Source: Bacteroidetes bacterium HLUCCA01 (lineage in GTDB: Bacteria > Bacteroidota > Rhodothermia > Balneolales > HLUCCA01). Taken from it: a stretch of 64,000 bases of DNA. The translations under genes were made by a program, and so were the position numbers. Shown in pieces: positions 1-11,374 of this stretch. The stretch is taken from NCBI GenBank assembly GCA_001314545.1, contig LIHN01000001.1, positions 588,180-652,179 on the forward strand, read 5' to 3'. Numbering within the stretch: the first letter of the stretch is position 1; every line of letters begins with the position of its first letter. The notes below the pieces were generated by a model. It was not told the DNA's origin and did not search any database. It saw only the letters and a list, made by a program, of their open reading frames with translations.

Positions 1-31
1 CCTTAACATGATTGAACACGCTGAAGGATGA
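1..31 (+). CDS. C-terminal tail of an upstream gene (partial)
   Basis: One frame is open from the left edge and reads LNMIEHAEG before a TGA at 29-31. That stop overlaps the ATG of the penicillin-binding protein gene as ATGA, an arrangement typical of translational coupling. Only about ten codons are visible, so neither the family nor the reality of the gene can be judged. It is listed because the four-base overlap is what an upstream operon partner would look like. Confidence 0.35.
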   Translation, partial: LNMIEHAEG

Positions 32-2379
32 GTGATAAAAATCCATACAACGACGAATATGAACGGTATCTGAACGATCCGGAATACCGCAAGCAAAAAA
101 AAGCAGAGCGGGAAGCGAAAAATGCGAATATAAATCGTTCTTCCGGTGCAATCCGAAAACCAAAACCGAATCGCAAACCAGGTAATAGTGAATCGGTTTA
201 CCGGTTTATGTTTCGCTGGACCGGTATTCTGTTGCTGCTCAGCCTGATTGGCGGTGTTGGTTTTGTCTGGTACCTGCTCCAGGGTCTGCCCTCCATCGAA
301 GAGCTTGAAAATCCACAAACGGATATAGCATCATTTGTTTTGAGTCGTGATGGTGAAGTACTCGATAAATACTTCACAGAGAACCGGACCTACGTACCCT
401 ACAACCAGATTTCTCATCACGTCATCGATGCACTCATTGCAGTTGAAGACCACCGTTTTTACGATCACTGGGGCATTGATATGTACCGTACCGCCGCAGT
501 ACCCATACACCTGCTGCGGGGGAACCTTCAGGGCGGATCCACCATTACACAGCAGCTCGCCCGCAATCTGTACCGGAAGATTGGTCGCCGTGTAACCGTA
601 GTGCGTAAGCTGCGGGAGATGTTGACCGCCGTACAGATTGAACGGAATTATACCAAGCGTGAAATCCTGGAGATGTATCTGAACACGGTGGAATTCAGCA
701 ACAGCTCTCACGGGATTGAAGCTGCAGCATTCACACACTATGGAAAATCAGCAGCCGATCTGAATGTAACAGAAGCTGCCACATTGATAGGAAGCCTTAA
801 CAATCCTACCCTGTTCAATCCCCGAACCCGCAATGAATCTTCAACGCGCAGACGAAATGTGGTTCTCAGTCAGATGGCCCGGCGTGGATTTATCAGTGAA
901 AATGATTATCTGACTTCCCGGGAAGAACCCATCCTGCTGAACTATAATCCCCCTTTCCGGGCCCGCAGGGAGAGCCGGTATTTCGGGGAGTACATCCGGC
1001 TTCAGATTCAGGACTGGGCCGATGAAAACGGCTACGACTTATTCACAGACGGACTGGTTATTTATACTACCGTAGAATCCAATATGCAACGTATTGCGGA
1101 ACGAGTAGTACGTGACCGCCTGGCCGAACATCAGATTGCTTTTGAGCGGGAGTGGACCTCACCGGGTGGCGATTACATGGATCGGTACTGGGAGCGATTT
1201 CCAACGCACCTTGATCAGTTCCTGGCCGAAACAACGGAATATCAGGCAGCTCTGGCCGAAGGCCGGAATCGTGAAGAAGCCCTGGAGTACCTGAAACAGG
1301 ACGAGGCTTTTGTTGACGAGGTCAAACGCTCGCGTACCCAATTGGAATCCAGCTTTGTTGCGCTGGACCCACGAAATGGTCAGGTTCTGGCCTGGGTTGG
1401 CGGTACCGATTACGGTCGGCGACAGTTCGACCAGGTGTTTATGGCCCGTAAGCAGGTTGGGTCAACATTTAAACCCTTCGTTTATGCTCTGGCCATTGAT
1501 AACGGGTACAAGCCCTACCACCGGTTTTCACGCTACCCCATAAGTTTTATTGACAACCGGAATCAGGTCTGGGACCCGAAAGACGCGACTGTGTCACCCG
1601 GTCCGGAAATGGTATCACTGAGCGAAGGTCTGGCACGGTCTCTGAACAATGTAACGGTACGCTTGCTGCCGGAACTGGCTGGTACGCCGGGAACCAACCG
1701 TCTGGAGGATCTGATGCCGGCCGGTCGGCGAATAGCTGAAATGGCCTATAACCTGGGCGTGCGGACATCGCCCATTCTGACCTACCCGTCTATTGCACTG
1801 GGTACTGCAGAGCTCACACTGCTGGAAATGACCAGCGCCTACAGTACGTTCGCCAATCAGGGTGTTTACATTGAACCCACAGCTGTAACCCGCATCGAAG
1901 ATAAAGCCGGGAATGTGTTGGTAGATTTCTTCCCTCAACAACGCGAAGAGGTAATCAGTCCTGAAACAGCCTATATCATGATCGACATGATGCGCGGTGT
2001 TATCCGCGGTGGCGACTGGGGTGCCGGTACCGGAGTTCGAATGCGGATTATGGGAGTAACTCAGGATGTGGCCGGGAAAACGGGTACTACCCAGAACAGT
2101 GCGGACAACTGGTTCATTGCGGTTATGCCACATATTGCCATCGGATCATGGGTGGGTGGTGACGACCGCAGGATACGGTTTCCCAGCAGTACAGGTATTG
2201 GCCAGGGTGCACGAACCGCGCTGCCCATTGTAGCGGATTTCATCATTGAAAACAGACAAAACAATCCAGATAACTGGTCGCTGGAAGGTTTTGAACAACC
2301 GGCTGGTTACGTAGAAGATATTCCGGGGGAGGCCCGGCAGGAGCAAAATCAGCGAAACACGCGCAGAACGGGATGGTAA
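28..2379 (+). CDS. Class A penicillin-binding protein 1A (bifunctional transglycosylase/transpeptidase)
   Basis: It polymerises lipid II into glycan strands and cross-links the stem peptides of peptidoglycan at the outer face of the inner membrane. The 783-residue protein has a basic cytoplasmic N-terminus, one membrane anchor at about 61-83, and a GT51 glycosyltransferase domain with the EDHRFYDHWG motif (catalytic Glu near 140). The transpeptidase domain follows, with the active-site serine in GSTFK (Ser near 479), an SLNN motif and a KTGTT motif. All catalytic motifs are intact and the length is normal for PBP1A. A segment of roughly 100 residues lies between the two domains (about 360-450). 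The start overlaps the stop of an upstream frame, suggesting an operon that begins outside the window. The gene converges on atpC and shares a bidirectional terminator with it. The family assignment is secure; the choice between PBP1A and PBP1C-like subclasses is inferred from length and motifs. Confidence 0.95.
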   Translation: MSDKNPYNDEYERYLNDPEYRKQKKAEREAKNANINRSSGAIRKPKPNRKPGNSESVYRFMFRWTGILLLLSLIGGVGFVWYLLQGLPSIEELENPQTDIASFVLSRDGEVLDKYFTENRTYVPYNQISHHVIDALIAVEDHRFYDHWGIDMYRTAAVPIHLLRGNLQGGSTITQQLARNLYRKIGRRVTVVRKLREMLTAVQIERNYTKREILEMYLNTVEFSNSSHGIEAAAFTHYGKSAADLNVTEAATLIGSLNNPTLFNPRTRNESSTRRRNVVLSQMARRGFISENDYLTSREEPILLNYNPPFRARRESRYFGEYIRLQIQDWADENGYDLFTDGLVIYTTVESNMQRIAERVVRDRLAEHQIAFEREWTSPGGDYMDRYWERFPTHLDQFLAETTEYQAALAEGRNREEALEYLKQDEAFVDEVKRSRTQLESSFVALDPRNGQVLAWVGGTDYGRRQFDQVFMARKQVGSTFKPFVYALAIDNGYKPYHRFSRYPISFIDNRNQVWDPKDATVSPGPEMVSLSEGLARSLNNVTVRLLPELAGTPGTNRLEDLMPAGRRIAEMAYNLGVRTSPILTYPSIALGTAELTLLEMTSAYSTFANQGVYIEPTAVTRIEDKAGNVLVDFFPQQREEVISPETAYIMIDMMRGVIRGGDWGAGTGVRMRIMGVTQDVAGKTGTTQNSADNWFIAVMPHIAIGSWVGGDDRRIRFPSSTGIGQGARTALPIVADFIIENRQNNPDNWSLEGFEQPAGYVEDIPGEARQEQNQRNTRRTGW

Positions 2380-2477
2380 AAAAACAGCCTTCCCATTCCC
2401 GGTACAGAACAGCGCGGAGAAACGATTACCCGTGGTACCGGCATGCGTGAGGCTCATCATTTCAAACTTCGATAAAC

Positions 2478-2513
2478 AAAAAAGGCTGAATGCTAAGCAT
2501 CCAGCCTTTTTTT
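2478..2513. terminator. Bidirectional intrinsic terminator between the PBP gene and atpC
   Basis: GGCTGAATGC and GCATCCAGCC form a 10-bp stem with one mismatch and a TAA loop. It is flanked by an A-run on the left and a T-run on the right, so it can terminate transcription from both converging genes. Confidence 0.85.
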
Positions 2514-2530
2514 GTCGATAGCATAGTTAT

Positions 2531-2947
2531 TTAATTGCTTCTGCGGGCAAGTTGAATCCGGTTTTGGGCACGCTGCAAAGCAGCTTCAGCACGCAGCACA
2601 TCAATTTCTGAATTGTTGACTGCAGCCTGAATACGCTCTTTAGCACGATCAAGAGCCTTCTGGGCTCTTTCCACATCGATGTTTTCAACACGTTCAGCAG
2701 CCTCGGCCAAAATAGTCACGTTATTGTCGTTGACCTCAACAAAACCCACGGATACCGAGAAGCGTACTTCGCCGGTCCCTTCAGTCTGGTTTACCCGTAT
2801 TTCACCGGGTTCCAGTGCCGACATCAGGCTGGCATGGTCACTGAGAATCTGAAAGTTTCCTTCAGTGCCCGGCACATTCACCGATGCGGCAAGCCCATTG
2901 AATACCGGTCCGTCCGGCGTAAGTATTTTGGTTTCGAAGTTTTTCAT
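2531..2947 (-). CDS. atpC: F1F0 ATP synthase epsilon subunit
   Basis: This is the small central-stalk subunit that couples rotation to the F1 head and can inhibit ATP hydrolysis. The 138-residue protein starts MKNFETKILTPDGPVFNG and has the N-terminal beta-sandwich, with the conserved region around GNFQILSDHASLMSALEPG. A C-terminal helical hairpin rich in Ala, Glu and Arg follows (about 90-136). It lies 12 bases downstream of atpD on the same strand, the usual atpD-atpC order. The other ATP synthase genes are not in this window, so the complex is encoded at two or more loci, as is common in the Bacteroidota lineage. Confidence 0.95.
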   Translation of the reverse strand: MKNFETKILTPDGPVFNGLAASVNVPGTEGNFQILSDHASLMSALEPGEIRVNQTEGTGEVRFSVSVGFVEVNDNNVTILAEAAERVENIDVERAQKALDRAKERIQAAVNNSEIDVLRAEAALQRAQNRIQLARRSN

Positions 2948-2959
2948 GCATACTCCGGA

Positions 2960-4456
<1,497 letters not shown>

Positions 4457-4529
4457 TTAATGATTTGGGTTGTCTGCGATGCCTGGTTGCACGCCTGGCA
4501 ACACTCGATTTATAATAAAATATAGCTTA

Positions 4530-4561
4530 CAAATTTAGCTATAAACTTTAGGAAACGCAAA
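4530..4561 (-). promoter_or_regulatory. Bacteroidota-type promoter of atpDC
   Basis: On the minus strand a -33 box TTTG (4558-4561) is followed by a 20-base spacer and a -7 box TAAATTTG (4530-4537). This matches the TTTG / TAnnTTTG consensus of the Bacteroidota primary sigma factor at every fixed position. The transcript would start near 4523 and give an 80-base leader before atpD. It is the best promoter match found in the window. Confidence 0.8.
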
Positions 4562-4719
4562 GAAGAAGCACCCACAATGTTTACGCAGATTGCACAATTC
4601 TGCTGTAATGAGTCCGTACATTTGCGTATTATTCATGATTAAATCAGTTGCCAGGCTGCTCTCAACGGATCAGCCCGAACGTTTTTTGAAATTATTCATA
4701 TCTAAACAGCGAAATTACT

Positions 4720-6045
4720 TTGGAAACCATACTCACCGCCAGGCTAGCAAGTATCACCGTTCTTACAGAGTTTGACAAGGAAAACCGGTTGGAAAACCGC
4801 ATTCTGGACGAGCTTGATACCCGGGAACGCGCGCAGGCCAACGAATATATTCAGGGCATACTGCGGCGCCGGTCTTTCCTCGATTTTCTGATTGCTGAGT
4901 ACAGTTCGGTTCCCATAGCTGAAATGGAAGCCACGTTCCGCAATATTCTGCGTCTGGGTCTGTATGGCCTGCTATTTATGGATGGCACCCCTGATCACGC
5001 GGCAATCAACGAGCCGGTTGAAATCGCAAAACGAAAAATCAGTTCCCGCTCCGGCGACATGGCCAACGCCATTCTGCGTCGGGCTCAGCGTGAACGTGAA
5101 GCCAACCAGCTTCCCAAGCCCGCCATGCCGGACCGGATCAAACTCATTGCCACAACCTTCTCCCATCCCGAATGGCTGGTGGAGCGGTATGTAAAGCGTT
5201 TTGGCGAACGCGAAGCCTTTCAGCTGTTTCAGGCCAATAACAAACGCCCGGATTTCTACCTGCGTGTGAACAACCTGCGTACAAAGACTGAAAACTTTAC
5301 CCTTCGTCTTGAGAAAAGCGGAATTCCCTTTGAGGAGAGCGAGTGGTTGCCGGGTTACTATAAAGTTACCAGCGTCGCTGAAGTCCGTGCGAAAGGCTGG
5401 TTCGACAAAGGCCTGTGCCAGGTTCAGGATATCGCTGCAGGCTTTGCTCCCACTGTGCTGGACCCGCAGCCCGGGGAAACCGTCTATGATCTGTGTGCCG
5501 CACCCGGTACCAAAACCATTGTACTGGCCGATCTGATGCAGAACCAGGGAACCATTCACTCCGTTGACATCGCACAGAATCGCATCGGAAAAATCGCTGA
5601 AAATGCGGAAAATTACGGAGCGGAAATCGTCAAAATTCAGCGTGCCGACATCATCGAAGAGCGATTCAAGCTGGCCGATGCTGTACTGCTTGATGCCCCC
5701 TGTTCCGGAACCGGGGTGCTGAGTAAGCGCGCCGACCTGCGCTGGAGGCGAACCCCCGAAGAACTCACAGCCATCATTGAAAAACAAGCTGAACTCCTGG
5801 ATGCTGCGGCCAATATGGTCGCCAAAGGTGGTCGACTGGTGTATACTACCTGTTCTATTGAGCCCGAGGAAAACATGAAACAGGTAGAGAAATTCCTGGA
5901 AGAGTATGACAACTTCGAGCTGCAGCCCCTCGATGACTTTCTTCCCGAGGAGGTTCTGGCCGAAGACTTCCTTTCCTACCAGACGCTGCCGCATGTTCAC
6001 GGCTGCGATGGACACTTTGGTGTACTGCTGAAACGGATCAAATAA
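4720..6045 (+). CDS. rsmB: 16S rRNA m5C967 methyltransferase RsmB
   Basis: It transfers a methyl group from S-adenosylmethionine to C967 of 16S rRNA. The 441-residue protein begins with a NusB-like RNA-binding domain (about 1-130). The methyltransferase domain has the SAM-binding motif DLCAAPGTKT near 264, and the two cysteines of the RsmB/Nop2 mechanism lie in LDAPCSGTG and YTTCSIEPEE. The start used is a TTG (METILTARL...). No closer ATG preserves the NusB domain and no Shine-Dalgarno sequence is visible, so the exact start is uncertain by a few codons. It is divergent from atpD. A strong terminator follows, so it appears to be transcribed alone. Confidence 0.92.
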   Translation: METILTARLASITVLTEFDKENRLENRILDELDTRERAQANEYIQGILRRRSFLDFLIAEYSSVPIAEMEATFRNILRLGLYGLLFMDGTPDHAAINEPVEIAKRKISSRSGDMANAILRRAQREREANQLPKPAMPDRIKLIATTFSHPEWLVERYVKRFGEREAFQLFQANNKRPDFYLRVNNLRTKTENFTLRLEKSGIPFEESEWLPGYYKVTSVAEVRAKGWFDKGLCQVQDIAAGFAPTVLDPQPGETVYDLCAAPGTKTIVLADLMQNQGTIHSVDIAQNRIGKIAENAENYGAEIVKIQRADIIEERFKLADAVLLDAPCSGTGVLSKRADLRWRRTPEELTAIIEKQAELLDAAANMVAKGGRLVYTTCSIEPEENMKQVEKFLEEYDNFELQPLDDFLPEEVLAEDFLSYQTLPHVHGCDGHFGVLLKRIK

Positions 6046-6066
6046 TCCGCCGCGCACCACGACCCT

Positions 6067-6100
6067 CACAAAAGCCTTCCCCTGAAGGCTTTTGTGTTTT
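6067..6100 (+). terminator. Intrinsic terminator after rsmB
   Basis: CACAAAAGCCTTC (6067-6079) pairs perfectly with GAAGGCTTTTGTG (6084-6096) around a CCCT loop and is followed by TTTT. The 13-bp stem lies between rsmB and valS and separates their transcription. Confidence 0.85.
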
Positions 6101-6142
6101 CACGAATAAAAAACAACCCCTTTCTCCGGCACTTTGCTAAAA

Positions 6143-8824
6143 ATGGATAAACTCAACGAACTGCCCAAGCAATTTGATCCCTCCTCGGTCGAATCACGAT
6201 GGTACGCCTACTGGACTGAGAACCGGTATTTCCACTCCGAACCCGATGAACGGGAGCCCTATGCGGTTGTCATCCCTCCTCCCAACGTCACCGGTGTGCT
6301 TCACATGGGCCACATGCTCAACAACACCATCCAGGATGTGCTGGTGCGCAGGGCCCGCATGCTGGGTAAAAATGCATGCTGGGTACCGGGAACCGACCAT
6401 GCCTCCATTGCAACCGAGGCCAAAGTAGTTCAGCGCCTGCGCAAAAAAGGGATTAAGAAATCGGACCTGTCCCGCGAGGATTTTCTGAAGCATGCCTGGG
6501 AATGGACTGAAGAGCATGGTGGTATTATCCTGGAGCAGCTCAAGAAGCTCGGAGCATCCTGCGATTGGGACCGAACCCGTTTTACCCTGGAAGATACACT
6601 GTACGAGGCTGTCATTGACTGCTTCATAGACTTGCACCAACGCGGATTGATCTACCGCGGGCTCCGCATGATCAACTGGGATCCGGAGGCAAAAACCGCC
6701 TTGTCTGACGAAGAAGTTATTTTCAAGGAGCAAAACTCCCGGTTTTACTACGTCCGGTACCAGTTTACAGACTCCGAAGACTATCTCACCATTGCCACAA
6801 CCCGTCCTGAAACCATTCTGGCTGACACCGCGGTATGTGTGAATCCCGATGATGAACGCTATAAAGCATACATCGGCAGGACGGTGAGAGTGCCCATCGC
6901 CAATCGTGAGATTCCGGTAATTGCCGATGAATACGTTGACATTGAATTCGGAACAGGTTGCCTGAAAATTACCCCCGCGCACGACCGTAATGACTACGAA
7001 CTGGGCCAGAAGCATGGTTTGCCGGTCATTGATATGCTGGAAGCTGACGGCACCGTAAGCGCGGCTGCCGGGCACTATGTTGGATTGGACCGCTTTGATG
7101 CGCGTAAACAGATTGCCCGCGACCTGGAAGAGGCCGGTCTGCTCGTTAAGGTTGAAGACATGCAAAACAAGGTGGGGTACAGCGAACGCACCGATGTAGT
7201 CATTGAACCCCGCCTGTCGCTGCAGTGGTTTTTGAACATGAAAGAGCTGGCCGTACCTGCGCTGGAAAACGTAGAAAACGATACCATTCAGTTTCATCCC
7301 CCCAAGTTCAAAAATGCCTACCGGAACTGGATGGAAAATATTCAGGATTGGTGCATATCCCGTCAGCTTTGGTGGGGGCACCGCATACCAGCCTGGTACT
7401 TCGGCGAGGGTGAACACGACTACGTAATAGCCAGGTCGCACGGTGAAGCCCTGGAAAAGGCCCGGGCAAAAACCGGAAACGCTGCCCTCGCTGCAGATCA
7501 GCTCCGTCAGGACGAAGACGTACTGGATACCTGGTTTTCATCGTGGCTGTGGCCCATCACGGTGTTTGACGGGATGAAAGACCCGGACAATAAAGACATA
7601 CGGTACTATTATCCCACGCAGGACCTGGTGACCGCCCCTGAAATCATGTTCTTCTGGGTCGCCCGGATGATTATGGCCGGATATGCCTTCACAGGCCAGA
7701 AACCTTTTTCCAATGTGTACTACCACGGCATCGTTCGTGACAAACAACGCCGTAAGATGTCCAAATCGCTGGGCAACTCTCCGGATCCTCTCGACCTGAT
7801 ATCCACTTTTGGTGCCGACGGAACCCGGGTTGGTATGCTGTTTTCCTCCCCTGCGGGAAATGATTTATTGTTCGATGAGGCCCTATGCGAACAAGGCCGC
7901 AACTTCGCCAACAAGATCTGGAATGCCTTCCGCTTTCTGACGATGAATATGGAAGAAGGCAGGACCTACATCCCCCGGATGCCGGTTGACAGCGACTCCC
8001 TGGCTGACCGCTGGATGCTCAGCCGGCTGAATACGGTGACCCGATCTATGGATGAAGACTTTGAACGTTTCCGACTGAACGAAGCCCTGCAAAAAGTTTA
8101 TGCACTGGTTTGGGACGATTTCTGCGACTGGTACATCGAGTTATGCAAAAGTGACGTACCCGGTCAGCCCGTGCCCGCTGACCGGCTGGAGGCGGCTCTG
8201 GGTATCTTCGAGGAACTCATGAAACTGCTGCATCCGTTCATGCCTTTCATTTCCGAGGAAATATGGCACCACATCCGTGAACGGAAGGTTGAGCAGGCTC
8301 TGCTTGTAACTCCGTGGCCCAAACCCGACACCGGATTCATCGATGCGGAGGCCGAGCAATCGTTTGCCCTGATCCAGCAGGTTGTCTCTGCGCTGCGGAA
8401 TATCCGGGCTGAAGCCGGCATCGCACCGGGCAAACCCATCGAAGCACGCATCGCAACCCATAGTCCGCAACTGAGCGAGCTTGTGGAGAAGGAACAATGG
8501 ATCCTGTCCAAACTTCAGAAACTCAGCTCCCTGACAATAGCCCCCGATGTTGAAAAACCCGGATTATCGGCCAGTGCTGTTGTAGGCGGGATGGAACTGT
8601 TTGTTCCCATGGAAGGGCTGATTGACCTTGACAAAGAGCGGCAACGAATCCTCAGGGAGATTGAGCGTTTCGAGGGTTTCAGGAAAGGCGTTGAAGCCAA
8701 GCTGAATAACCAGAATTTTGTGGCAAGGGCACCCGGGGATGTGGTGCAGAACGAGAAAAATAAACTTCGGGATGCGACTGCCAACCTGGATAAACTCCGC
8801 GAACAACTCGCAGCACTCGGCTGA
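6143..8824 (+). CDS. valS: Valyl-tRNA synthetase
   Basis: This class I enzyme charges tRNA-Val and edits mischarged threonine. The protein of about 893 residues has the HIGH-type signature PPPNVTGVLHMGHM near residue 50 and the KMSKS loop (RRKMSKSLGNS) near 540. The CP1 editing domain lies between them. The C-terminal coiled-coil arm (LDKERQRILREIERFEGF onward) is characteristic of ValS. I chose the ATG giving MDKLNELPKQFDP; a TTG three codons earlier is possible but adds nothing recognisable. No T-box or other leader structure is seen in the short upstream region. The length is normal for the family. Confidence 0.96.
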   Translation: MDKLNELPKQFDPSSVESRWYAYWTENRYFHSEPDEREPYAVVIPPPNVTGVLHMGHMLNNTIQDVLVRRARMLGKNACWVPGTDHASIATEAKVVQRLRKKGIKKSDLSREDFLKHAWEWTEEHGGIILEQLKKLGASCDWDRTRFTLEDTLYEAVIDCFIDLHQRGLIYRGLRMINWDPEAKTALSDEEVIFKEQNSRFYYVRYQFTDSEDYLTIATTRPETILADTAVCVNPDDERYKAYIGRTVRVPIANREIPVIADEYVDIEFGTGCLKITPAHDRNDYELGQKHGLPVIDMLEADGTVSAAAGHYVGLDRFDARKQIARDLEEAGLLVKVEDMQNKVGYSERTDVVIEPRLSLQWFLNMKELAVPALENVENDTIQFHPPKFKNAYRNWMENIQDWCISRQLWWGHRIPAWYFGEGEHDYVIARSHGEALEKARAKTGNAALAADQLRQDEDVLDTWFSSWLWPITVFDGMKDPDNKDIRYYYPTQDLVTAPEIMFFWVARMIMAGYAFTGQKPFSNVYYHGIVRDKQRRKMSKSLGNSPDPLDLISTFGADGTRVGMLFSSPAGNDLLFDEALCEQGRNFANKIWNAFRFLTMNMEEGRTYIPRMPVDSDSLADRWMLSRLNTVTRSMDEDFERFRLNEALQKVYALVWDDFCDWYIELCKSDVPGQPVPADRLEAALGIFEELMKLLHPFMPFISEEIWHHIRERKVEQALLVTPWPKPDTGFIDAEAEQSFALIQQVVSALRNIRAEAGIAPGKPIEARIATHSPQLSELVEKEQWILSKLQKLSSLTIAPDVEKPGLSASAVVGGMELFVPMEGLIDLDKERQRILREIERFEGFRKGVEAKLNNQNFVARAPGDVVQNEKNKLRDATANLDKLREQLAALG

Positions 8825-8944
8825 TACTCCAACCCGGCAGTGTTGCTGCTGTGCCCCATCCGATGCGCACTTGAACATGCACCGGATTAACGGTTAACCG
8901 GTACCGGGGCAGTCCCCCGAGTGACCAAATACGATTTTTTTTTA

Positions 8945-11317
8945 ATGAACGCATCCAATCCCAACGTACCCGACCTATTCGGCGGAAAGGATATGAACGA
9001 CTACCTGGCTGAGCTGAACGAGCGCCAGGCGGAAGCCGTGCTCCACGCTGACGGACCCCTGCTGATTATTGCCGGAGCCGGCAGTGGCAAGACCCGGGTA
9101 CTGACCTACCGAATTGCGCAGCTGCTGGCGACTCAAAAAGCCTGGGCATCCCAGATACTCGCCCTGACGTTTACCAACAAGGCTGCCCGTGAAATGCGTG
9201 AGCGAATTGAAAAAATCATCGGCCATGAAGCCAATCGGCTCTGGATGGGTACCTTCCACTCACTCTTCACACGCATTCTGCGTATGGAAGCTGAACACAT
9301 CGGTTTTCAGCCCGATTTCAGCATCTACGACAGTGATGACAGTGACCGTGTGGTGAAGGGTATTTTGCAGGAACTGGGGATGGATCCGCGCGAGATTAAA
9401 CCCAAGCAGATACGTTTCCGCATAAGCGGGGCAAAAAACCAGATGATCAGTGCTGAAGAGTATGCCGCCAAGTGGGTCCAAAGCAGTATCGATGACATAA
9501 CGGCCCAGGTCTTTAAAATCTACAACCAGCGGCTGCGGCAGAGCAATGCCATGGACTTTGACGACCTGCTGATTAAGCCCATCGAATTATTCGAAATTCA
9601 TCCGGAAATCCTGGAAAAATACCAGGATCGGTTCCGGTACATCCTCATCGATGAATACCAGGACACCAACCGTGCGCAGTACATTGTCACCAAAATGCTG
9701 GCCGCCAGACATGAGAATATTTGTGTAGTAGGCGATGATGCCCAAAGCATCTATTCGTTCCGGGGTGCCGACATCTCCAATATTCTGAGTTTCAAAGACG
9801 ATTACGAAAAAGCTACACAAATATCCCTGGAACAGAATTACCGCTCTACCCAGGCCATCCTCAAATGCGCCGATGCCGTAATCAAGCAGAACAAAAAACA
9901 GCTCGACAAAACCCTTTGGACTCAGAATCCAAAAGGCAATCCGATTACCTTGCTCGATAATTTCACCGAGCGGGAAGAAGCGCAGCGTGTTGCTGACTAC
10001 ATTCGTAAGCTGAACATAACAGAAGGTTTCCGGTTCAACGAAATCGCCATTTTATATCGTACCAATTATCAGAGCAGGGTTTTTGAAGAGGCACTTCGCC
10101 GCAAAGATCTGCCGTATCAGCTGGTAGGCGGCGTCTCCTTTTATCAGCGTAAAGAAGTCAAGGATGTGATTGCCTACCTTCGGCTTTTGGTTAACCCTAC
10201 CGATGAAGAAGCTCTGTTGCGTGTCATCAACGAGCCCGCACGCGGCATCGGACTAAAATCCTTGCAAACCCTGGTATCCCAGGCAAGATTACGGGAAATT
10301 CCGCTTTGGGAAGTCCTTCAGGATCCGGCAAACCTTTCAGGAGTCTATAAGCCGGCTCAGGCAAAAATCCGCGAATTCCTTGAAATTATTCTGGAAATTC
10401 GCGAACAGATGTCGCACAAGGCGCTGACCGATACTACGCGTGACCTGCTTGATAAAACCGGATACGTCAAACAGTTTATCGAGGAAAACACCGCAGAGTC
10501 GCTTGGTCGCAGAGAGAATGTCATGGAGCTGCTCAACGCTATTTCCTACTTTGAACGCTCTCGCGAAAATGCCTCCCTCAGTGCTTTCCTGCAGGAAGTA
10601 AGCCTGGTATCGGATGTTGACAATATGGAAGAAAACGTGCCCGCAGTGACGCTGATGACCGTACATGCATCCAAAGGGCTGGAGTTTCCGGTGGTGTTTG
10701 TTGTGGGTCTGGAAGAGGAGCTCTTCCCGATGGGGGGCCGTAACGGCGAGGAAGCTGACATCGAGGAAGAGCGACGACTTTTCTATGTGGCAATTACCCG
10801 GGCGCAAAAAGAGCTTTATTTCAGCTTCGCCCGCAGCCGGTATCGTTTTGGGGAGGAAAAACCCGGAATCAGAAGCCGTTTTCTGGACGATGTTGATCCG
10901 GCGGTTGTCCGCAATGAAAACGGTTCTACTATCAAACAAAAAGGCGATTCAGAAAGCCCTCGCCCTTCGGGTACGTTCATTGAGTACGACTACAGTAAGC
11001 CGCTGAATACCGGTTACCCGGGTGCTGTAGCCGGTGAGAGGGGCAACACTGAAGGCAAGACCCAGCGCAGAACCGTGTACACCCGCAACGGCCAGGGTGC
11101 CACCAGCGCCCCGGCTGCCAATACAGGAATAACGTATGAGTCGGCCGAAACCGAGCACTTAAAGCCCGGGGTGTTCGTTATGCATGAAAAGTTTGGAGCC
11201 GGAAAAATATTACAGCGTGAAGGTCAGGGTTCTGATATCAAGCTGGTGGTTTTTTTCCAGAATCATGGTCAAAAAAAGCTGGCCTTGAAGTTTGCCAAAC
11301 TGCGTATTTTAAGCTGA
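8945..11317 (+). CDS. UvrD/PcrA-family superfamily 1 DNA helicase
   Basis: It is a 3'-5' DNA translocase and helicase acting in nucleotide-excision and mismatch repair and in clearing replication blocks. The roughly 790-residue protein has the Q-motif region (LNERQAEAV), Walker A GAGSGKTR, Walker B DEYQDTNRAQ, the QNYRST motif IV region, and RLFYVAITRAQ near the C-terminal helicase domain. The last 50 residues (KFGAGKILQREGQ...) match the Tudor-like tail of PcrA/UvrD that binds RNA polymerase. A GTG eight codons earlier would prepend MTKYDFFL; the ATG giving MNASNPNVPDLF is preferred. It follows valS after about 120 bases with no clear terminator, so read-through is possible. Confidence 0.93.
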   Translation: MNASNPNVPDLFGGKDMNDYLAELNERQAEAVLHADGPLLIIAGAGSGKTRVLTYRIAQLLATQKAWASQILALTFTNKAAREMRERIEKIIGHEANRLWMGTFHSLFTRILRMEAEHIGFQPDFSIYDSDDSDRVVKGILQELGMDPREIKPKQIRFRISGAKNQMISAEEYAAKWVQSSIDDITAQVFKIYNQRLRQSNAMDFDDLLIKPIELFEIHPEILEKYQDRFRYILIDEYQDTNRAQYIVTKMLAARHENICVVGDDAQSIYSFRGADISNILSFKDDYEKATQISLEQNYRSTQAILKCADAVIKQNKKQLDKTLWTQNPKGNPITLLDNFTEREEAQRVADYIRKLNITEGFRFNEIAILYRTNYQSRVFEEALRRKDLPYQLVGGVSFYQRKEVKDVIAYLRLLVNPTDEEALLRVINEPARGIGLKSLQTLVSQARLREIPLWEVLQDPANLSGVYKPAQAKIREFLEIILEIREQMSHKALTDTTRDLLDKTGYVKQFIEENTAESLGRRENVMELLNAISYFERSRENASLSAFLQEVSLVSDVDNMEENVPAVTLMTVHASKGLEFPVVFVVGLEEELFPMGGRNGEEADIEEERRLFYVAITRAQKELYFSFARSRYRFGEEKPGIRSRFLDDVDPAVVRNENGSTIKQKGDSESPRPSGTFIEYDYSKPLNTGYPGAVAGERGNTEGKTQRRTVYTRNGQGATSAPAANTGITYESAETEHLKPGVFVMHEKFGAGKILQREGQGSDIKLVVFFQNHGQKKLALKFAKLRILS

Positions 11318-11374
11318 TTGGTTTGTGTCTGACGTTGGCTGCCCCGTTTGCAGCCCCCGATTTATCCCATTAAC

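Noticed and set aside
4590..4775. A 61-codon frame in the atpD-rsmB gap
   Set aside because: It runs into the rsmB coding sequence in a different frame, has no family features and would overlap the rsmB start region.
4972..6069. Long open frame (365 codons) antisense to rsmB
   Set aside because: It lies wholly opposite a gene with clear catalytic motifs. Its translation lacks domain patterns, and long antisense frames are expected by chance in codon-biased genes of this composition. The same applies to antisense frames in valS (6194-7441) and dnaE (41160-42128).
8881..8902. Partial palindrome (ACCGG ... CCGGT with TTAA blocks) between valS and the helicase gene
   Set aside because: The match is imperfect in the middle, has no T-run and is too short to support a terminator or an operator.
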